This document shows positions 9,801-12,336 of a stretch of DNA of 12,336 nucleotides, in pieces. The notes beneath the pieces are model-generated. The model worked only from the letters and a program-made list of their open reading frames with translations, had not been told where the DNA came from and did no database searches. The DNA is from Euperipatoides rowelli. Taxonomy: Eukaryota; Onychophora; Udeonychophora; Euonychophora; Peripatopsidae. The DNA lies in assembly GCA_003024985.2 (NCBI GenBank), contig PXIH01S0000437.1; one strand, written 5' to 3'. The translations under genes and the position numbers were made by a program. How positions within the stretch are numbered: the stretch's first letter is position 1; each line of letters begins with the position of its first letter.

Positions 9801-11105
9801 ATCTCCAGTATGTTCACTTTTTATTACAATACTGGTTTCTAATTTTAATACCATTAAAGGACACTCCACCAGTCAGGTAAACAATGCTATCATCAAATAA
9901 GTGCGCCGTTACCACACTTACACTTTTTGATCACTCTTAACAAAATTAAAACTGTTCCATGCAACAGCACCCCTCCCCCTAGTTTTTCCTAACTAGGTCT
10001 TTGACCATTATGGAAGCCACATCAATTATTTATTGCAAAGATAAAATGATGAGAACCACAACATATATATCAATTAGTAGATTGACCCTTATGGAAGCCA
10101 CAGCAATTCTTTATTGCAAAGATAAAATGAGGAGAACCACAAAATGTCAATCCATTAGTAGATTGACCAATATGGAAGTAACAGCAACTCTATTGCAAAT
10201 ATAAAGTGAGGAGAACCACAATACATCAATCCATTAGTAGATTGACCAATGTGGAAGGCACAGCGATTATTTATTGCAAAGATAAAATGAAGAGAACCAC
10301 AATATGTCAATCCATTAGTAGAATGACCATTATGGAAGCCCCAGCAATTTTTTATTGCAAAGATAAAAAGAGGAGAACCACAAGATGTCAATCCATTAGT
10401 AGATTGACCATTATGGACGCCACAGCAATTCTTTAATTTATCATAAGGGAAGTTTGATAACTTCAGATCTATTATAAGTGAATGTTTTAGATACAGAGTC
10501 ACAGGGAATTATTATATTCCTCATACTTTGATTGCAAAAAAGGCAAGAGAATTTGGGTGGCACTTTGCCTTTTAAAAACAATTGTCTTTGCAAGTTCACA
10601 ATTAAAAAAAAAATTATGTTTATTGCGTGAAACAAAACCACAATACAAAAACTTTAATTTTTCCGTCAGTCTGTCCCGATTTACAATTGAATAAATTTTA
10701 AATGATTTTTACCAATCTTGAAATAATTTATCTTGATCCAGGGAAGTTCTTTGTTCTGGTGAGAAATCCAATAATTTTAAGGGATTTTCTGAGATTGTTC
10801 TCTCCTTTCTCCATCATTTTACCAGGCCACAACTTAATGGAAACATATGCAATTTGCAGAGTGCATTTTTTTCTAATCAAAAGTAGATTTGATAGAAATG
10901 CAACAGTACATAAAATGGCAATTAAATATAATTAATCCCATGCTATATCAAATTTTATAATTATTTTGTCCTTTAAAACAAAATAAAAAAATAAACATAT
11001 AAACATTATGATTACCTGAGTTCCACAAATGAAGCGTACAGAACTCAATCCAGCTCCATGACTTTCTAAAGCAGCCTGACCAGCAGCAATAACTTCTGGA
11101 TGACT
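3710..11105 (-). CDS. GCAT: Glycine C-acetyltransferase (2-amino-3-ketobutyrate CoA ligase), partial gene, seven internal exons
   Basis: Seen: seven minus-strand exons (11016-11105, 8714-8933, 5834-5930, 5329-5415, 5034-5116, 4280-4389, 3710-3811) join in frame into 263 codons without a stop, and every intron is GT-AG. The product follows animal GCAT/bacterial Kbl from SHPEV through [46 protein letters not shown] and [11 protein letters not shown] to MEAAGF. Known of the family: a fold-type I PLP enzyme (alpha-oxoamine synthase) that cleaves 2-amino-3-ketobutyrate with CoA to glycine and acetyl-CoA after threonine dehydrogenase, in the mitochondrial matrix of animals. The PLP residues are visible: His of ELNHAS, Asp and His of DDCH, Lys of LGKAL. 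Animal GCAT is about 420 residues, so roughly 80 N-terminal and 80 C-terminal residues are missing. The first exons should lie above 12336 and the last below position 1. The uninterrupted frame and conserved sites argue for a working gene. The related ALAS and SPTLC families fit less well, because SVRFICGTQ and [11 protein letters not shown] are GCAT-like. Confidence 0.96.
3812..4279 (-). other. GCAT intron, 468 bp
   Basis: A GT-AG intron (gtaagc ... ttatttcag) of simple AT-rich sequence. It carries one tacagtatata motif (about 3897) and no nested feature. Confidence 0.85.
4280..4389 (-). CDS. GCAT: GCAT exon: [11 protein letters not shown]...[10 protein letters not shown]
   Basis: This 110-nt exon (acceptor tgtttag, donor gtaagc) encodes [16 protein letters not shown] and then [30 protein letters not shown] is a highly conserved GCAT stretch close to the active site. 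It ends in phase 0, matching the next exon. Confidence 0.95.
4390..5033 (-). other. GCAT intron, 644 bp, with a 24-bp palindrome
   Basis: A GT-AG intron (gtttgt ... tgtttag). Positions 4568-4591 are a perfect 24-bp palindrome built from TACTGTA and TACAGTA on either side of AATT. Nothing else is recognisable. Confidence 0.85.
5034..5116 (-). CDS. GCAT: GCAT exon with the PLP lysine: GTEEYLG...[11 protein letters not shown]
   Basis: This 83-nt exon (acceptor gtatttag, donor gtttgt) encodes [27 protein letters not shown]. The Lys of STLGKALGG is the residue that forms the internal Schiff base with PLP. The exon ends in a split Gly codon, G|GT. Confidence 0.96.
5117..5328 (-). other. GCAT intron, 212 bp
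   Basis: The shortest intron of the gene (gtaaaa ... gtatttag), with no feature beyond AT-rich sequence and an A-run just inside the donor side. Confidence 0.88.
5329..5415 (-). CDS. GCAT: GCAT exon: AICELADRY...[13 protein letters not shown]
   Basis: This 87-nt exon lies between a ttttctag acceptor and a gtaaaa donor. It carries [16 protein letters not shown]. In this family the Asp of DxxH pairs with the pyridine nitrogen of PLP and the His contacts its 3'-oxygen. The Arg codon that follows is split AG|A with the next exon. Confidence 0.96.
5416..5833 (-). other. GCAT intron, 418 bp
   Basis: A GT-AG intron (gtaagc ... ttttctag). It contains one tactgtata word near 5612 and no other feature. 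Confidence 0.87.
5834..5930 (-). CDS. GCAT: GCAT exon: (D)LESKLK...DGNVAPL
   Basis: This 97-nt exon completes the split Asp codon and ends two bases into a Lys codon. The acceptor is tatctaaag (a weaker AAG) and the donor is gtaagc. It encodes [32 protein letters not shown]. The TDGVFSMDG motif is diagnostic of the alpha-oxoamine synthase family. Confidence 0.95.
6196..6527. mobile_element. 332-bp MITE-like element with TA flanks and 10-bp perfect termini
   Basis: The termini ccatagaatg (6196-6205) and cattctatgg (6518-6527) are perfect inverted repeats. Each is bordered by TA (6194-6195 and 6528-6529), matching the TA duplication of Tc1/mariner-type insertions. Inside are repeated words of the type AATAAG-x-GCGCC: near 6222, 6391, 6461 and 6489, with a weaker copy near 6347. 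It has no transposase, and class assignment rests on the termini and TA only. Confidence 0.6.
7060..7430. repeat. Inverted-repeat block with an internal 48-bp tandem duplication
   Basis: The left arm (about 7060-7160; aagttttggtgctgg, gaatggggtcagagattt) is the reverse complement of the right arm (about 7270-7430). They share a 17-nt exact core, gaatggggtcagagatt. The right arm also contains two 48-bp direct copies, 7314-7361 and 7362-7409 (ctctgtcgccaaaacttgtg and variant). This looks like a decayed foldback element; no target duplication was identified. Confidence 0.7.
7314..7409. repeat. Two tandem copies of a 48-bp unit
   Basis: Copies start at 7314 and 7362. They differ at a few positions, for example tgtcgcc/tgtcacc and gtgacac/gtgatac. 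The duplication is present in only one arm of the surrounding inverted repeat. Confidence 0.85.
7919..8024. repeat. Compact ~105-bp hairpin element
   Basis: The 18-nt ggggcatgtaagcaaaaa (7936-7953) is repeated as an exact reverse complement at 7987-8004. Pairing extends outward (ggaactttgttgc with gcaataaactttgttgg, small gaps) and inward to ggaggc/gcctc. The loop is only about 7 nt. The GC content of its core contrasts with the intron. It is likely a tiny MITE or foldback copy. Confidence 0.88.
8025..8064. repeat. Two degenerate copies of a ~20-bp unit
   Basis: The unit accccctaatctaatatgc is followed by acccactaatttaatataac, and the second copy runs into a C-tract. It sits directly beside the hairpin. 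Confidence 0.5.
8066..8089 (+). repeat. C11-A13 homopolymer pair
   Basis: Eleven C are followed directly by thirteen A, a likely length-variable site. Confidence 0.9.
8292..8309 (+). repeat. T18 homopolymer
   Basis: A run of eighteen T. Read on the minus strand it would be a poly(A), but the sequence next to it shows no retroposon body I can recognise. Confidence 0.85.
8714..8933 (-). CDS. GCAT: GCAT exon: DIHKNLE...HRDMT
   Basis: This is the largest exon (220 nt), with a ttatttcag acceptor and a gtactt donor. It starts in phase 0 and ends one base into an Asp codon. It holds [30 protein letters not shown] and [18 protein letters not shown]. The CFDAN loop and the His of ELNHAS correspond to the family's cofactor-contact segment, where the His stacks on the PLP ring. 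The reading frame also runs on into both flanking introns, which is chance. Confidence 0.96.
9895..9985. repeat. Fragment related to the 6196-6527 element
   Basis: It shares caaataagtgcgcc, ccacactt and ctttttgatcactct, in that order, with 6215-6310, where the equivalents are aaataagttcacc, ccacactt and tttttaatcactct. Both are followed by a ctagttttt stretch. Terminal repeats are not preserved here. Confidence 0.55.
10003..10436. repeat. Minisatellite: 5.4 copies of an 81-bp unit
   Basis: Copies start at 10003, 10084, 10165, 10244, 10325 and 10406 (partial). Spacing is 81 bp, except copy three, which is 79 bp. The unit runs gaccattatggaagccac, agcaatt, ttattgcaaagataaaat, gagaaccac, atgtcaatccattagtagat. 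Because 81 is a multiple of three, the array is open in more than one frame on both strands (10001-10204 and 10206-10436 plus, 10155-10502 minus). The 2-bp deletion in copy three explains the plus-strand frame change. There is no sign these frames are translated. Confidence 0.95.
11016..11105 (-). CDS. GCAT: GCAT exon (first in window): SHPEV...FICGTQ
   Basis: This 30-codon exon starts and ends in phase 0. Upstream is a ctttcag acceptor and downstream a gtaatc donor. It encodes [10 protein letters not shown] through [14 protein letters not shown], matching the substrate-entry region of GCAT/Kbl just after the NNYLGL motif. That motif should be in the next upstream exon, which I could not find up to 12336. 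Confidence 0.95.
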
Positions 11106-11300
11106 CTGAAAGAATTAACACAATAGTTGAAAATTTTCTTTACAATAAATATGTACTGTAGTTTATATATTGTATGTGTGAGGCAAACAGACATACATAA
11201 ATTATAAATGACACGACATGACACAATATTAATAGACCATGTGTAAATTGTATGCATCATTTTGTCACATTAATTTCATTGCACACATTTTACCGCAATG

Positions 11301-11361
11301 CTACATTGTTATCGATTCATTTCGTCGCAGACTTTCCTTTGATCGCATGTAACAATGGTAG
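11301..11361. repeat. Inverted repeat with 11-12 nt arms
   Basis: ctacattgtta (11301-11311) pairs with taacaatggtag (11350-11361) with one bulged base across a 38-nt loop. Confidence 0.6.
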
Positions 11362-11921
11362 TTAATTTGACTATTTCTTTTAAATATTAGGAGACTGAAG
11401 GGGAATTAATTTACAAACAAAACTTAAAAGGATAATTTATTTACAAAGTAATTTGTTAAAATAATAAAACTACAAAACTGATAAAATTATAAAAATGGAG
11501 GAGTATAATGAAATGCTATAAGTTATGCTAGGCAAGGAAGTGAACACAGTATTGATTACTTCATACTAGAAAGTCAACTACCATATGCCATTATCTGTAG
11601 CAGGTGATGTATTGCTTTTTACGGGAATGAAAAACATGTAGGTTAGCAGCTACTGATTGAATATTATCAGTACCGATTTCTCTTCCAATTGCAACTTGTG
11701 AGCCAATACGGTACTATTTAGGGACAGATGTGCTTAATGTTTACTGTAGCCCAAAATATATTGTTTTATCCTCAACGGACTTGGTGTGTATCAAATTATG
11801 AAATGTACACTCATAGTTTAAACAAATATTAACAGAAAAAGATAACTGGCTTTGTATATCATTTTGACTAATTTTGAGTGGACTGCAGTGAATAGCAGAT
11901 ATACTATGGTTAACTTAAAAA

Positions 11922-11958
11922 TATTCTATAACGGCTTCTAATTCGCTGTTATAGAATA
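11922..11958. repeat. Short hairpin, 14-nt arms
   Basis: tattctataacggc (11922-11935) and gctgttatagaata (11945-11958) are reverse complements with one mismatch around a 9-nt loop. Confidence 0.8.
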
Positions 11959-12023
11959 AGTTTTTATGGCTAATCAATCCCTGAAATGCAGCATTAACAT
12001 ATGCTTCGGGCATATATTCTAAA

Positions 12024-12098
12024 GCGGTAAAATTTTTTGCCTATCAAACAAATTCTAAGTTATTCCAGTAACAACATTGACGCAAAAATTTTAACCGC
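12024..12098. repeat. Inverted repeat, 17-nt arms
   Basis: gcggtaaaattttttgc (12024-12040) and gcaaaaattttaaccgc (12082-12098) pair with small mismatches across 41 nt. Together with the hairpin at 11922 this suggests a small foldback element. Confidence 0.65.
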
Positions 12099-12244
12099 AA
12101 TAAAAAAAAAAAACATCCATGCATGGAAACAGCAAGACTTTTGAGTTTAAATTATGACAATGCACATGTTTCAAAGTCGGTTGTAACTGCGTTGGGAACA
12201 AGGTGTGGAAGTGATATTTATTATTTATTTATTATTGCAGTTAG

Positions 12245-12278
12245 CCGGACCTTCATCAGAAATGTTATTCTAGGTCCG
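12245..12278. repeat. Short hairpin, 7-bp GC-rich stem
   Basis: cggacct (12245-12251) and aggtccg (12272-12278) are exact reverse complements with a 20-nt loop. The stem is GC-rich for this region. Confidence 0.5.
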
Positions 12279-12336
12279 ATTGTCATAACTAAGTAAACTG
12301 TTAAAACATAAACTAAATTATGGTAAAATATAAAAT

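Larger units (their letters stand above)
8934..11015 (-). other. GCAT intron, 2082 bp, with minisatellite and repeat fragment
   Basis: A GT-AG intron (gtaatc ... ttatttcag). It contains the 81-bp tandem array and, just left of it, a fragment related to the element at 6196. About 9300-9600 carries short degenerate repeats (tcacttctatttt at 9366 and 9564; ctccataaga-like at 9306 and 9545). Nothing is recognised in 8940-9290, 9610-9860 or 10440-11010. Confidence 0.85.
11615..12155 (-). pseudogene. Possible decayed coding region (weak)
   Basis: One minus-strand frame runs from about 12155 down to about 11615 with only six stops, fewer than the dozen or so expected at this AT content. The most protein-like piece is 12040-11915 (ALEYMPEAYVNAAFQGLISH, then ELEAVIEYF). 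The next, 11914-11741, follows in the same frame after a single TAA (SQLSFSVNICLNYECTF and flanks). A third piece includes GSQVAIGREIGTDNIQ. No start, splice pattern or family is recognised. Since the frame was picked after looking, chance remains quite possible. Confidence 0.2.
11106..12336 (-). other. Start of a long GCAT intron (donor side beyond the window)
   Basis: This is the acceptor side of the intron before the SHPEV exon, at least 1231 bp. The expected upstream exon with the NNYLGL motif is not seen. It contains several hairpins and the weak coding-like stretch described separately. Confidence 0.8.

Noticed and set aside
10003-10436. CRISPR-like array
   Set aside because: The whole 81-bp unit is repeated with no unique spacers, and the host is a eukaryote, so it is a minisatellite.
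10001-10502. Three open frames on both strands
   Set aside because: All follow from the 81-bp (27-codon) period of the tandem array rather than from a gene.
10702-10935. Plus-strand open frame of 77 codons
   Set aside because: This is intronic, AT-rich sequence with no recognisable motif. An open frame of this length is not surprising at this composition.
11066-11260. Minus-strand open frame of 64 codons
   Set aside because: It overlaps the SHPEV exon in a different frame and is otherwise intronic; it is a shadow.

Overview
This is nuclear DNA from a eukaryote, most likely an invertebrate animal. It is very AT-rich and non-coding DNA dominates. Its one clear gene is split into short exons by GT-AG introns, and the intergenic and intronic DNA is full of foldback elements, MITE-like elements and tandem repeats. 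I cannot name the species.

The gene is on the minus strand. Seven consecutive internal exons (11105 down to 3710) join without a frame break into 263 codons of glycine C-acetyltransferase, also called 2-amino-3-ketobutyrate CoA ligase (GCAT). This is the mitochondrial PLP enzyme that finishes threonine breakdown to glycine and acetyl-CoA. The ring-stacking His region, the Asp-x-x-His motif and the Schiff-base Lys are all present. The N-terminal exons lie beyond 12336 and the C-terminal exons lie below position 1, so both ends of the gene are missing.

Layout from left to right. 1-310: no recognised feature. 311-1367: a 1.06-kb imperfect palindrome (foldback element) packed with GGAAGT/ACTTCC motifs. 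1601-2030: a decayed coding-like segment ending in AATAAA and an A-tract, probably a retroposed transcript end. 2046-2297: a small hAT-like MITE with near-perfect 8-bp target duplications. About 2560-2695: a degenerate tRNA-like (SINE) segment on the minus strand. 3552-3600: a nearly perfect 49-bp palindrome. 3710-5930: five closely spaced GCAT exons. 5931-8713: a long intron holding a TA-flanked MITE (6196-6527), an inverted-repeat element (about 7060-7430) and a compact hairpin (about 7919-8024). 8714-8933: the largest exon. 8934-11015: a second long intron with a relative of the 6196 element and a 5.4-copy 81-bp minisatellite (10003-10436). 11016-11105: the first exon in the window. 11106-12336: intron sequence with several hairpins and a weak, stop-interrupted coding-like stretch on the minus strand.

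No operon, CRISPR array, rRNA or complete tRNA gene is visible. I do not see a convincing new multi-gene system. The most unusual material is the set of structured repeats, above all the 1.06-kb palindrome whose motif orientation flips at its centre.
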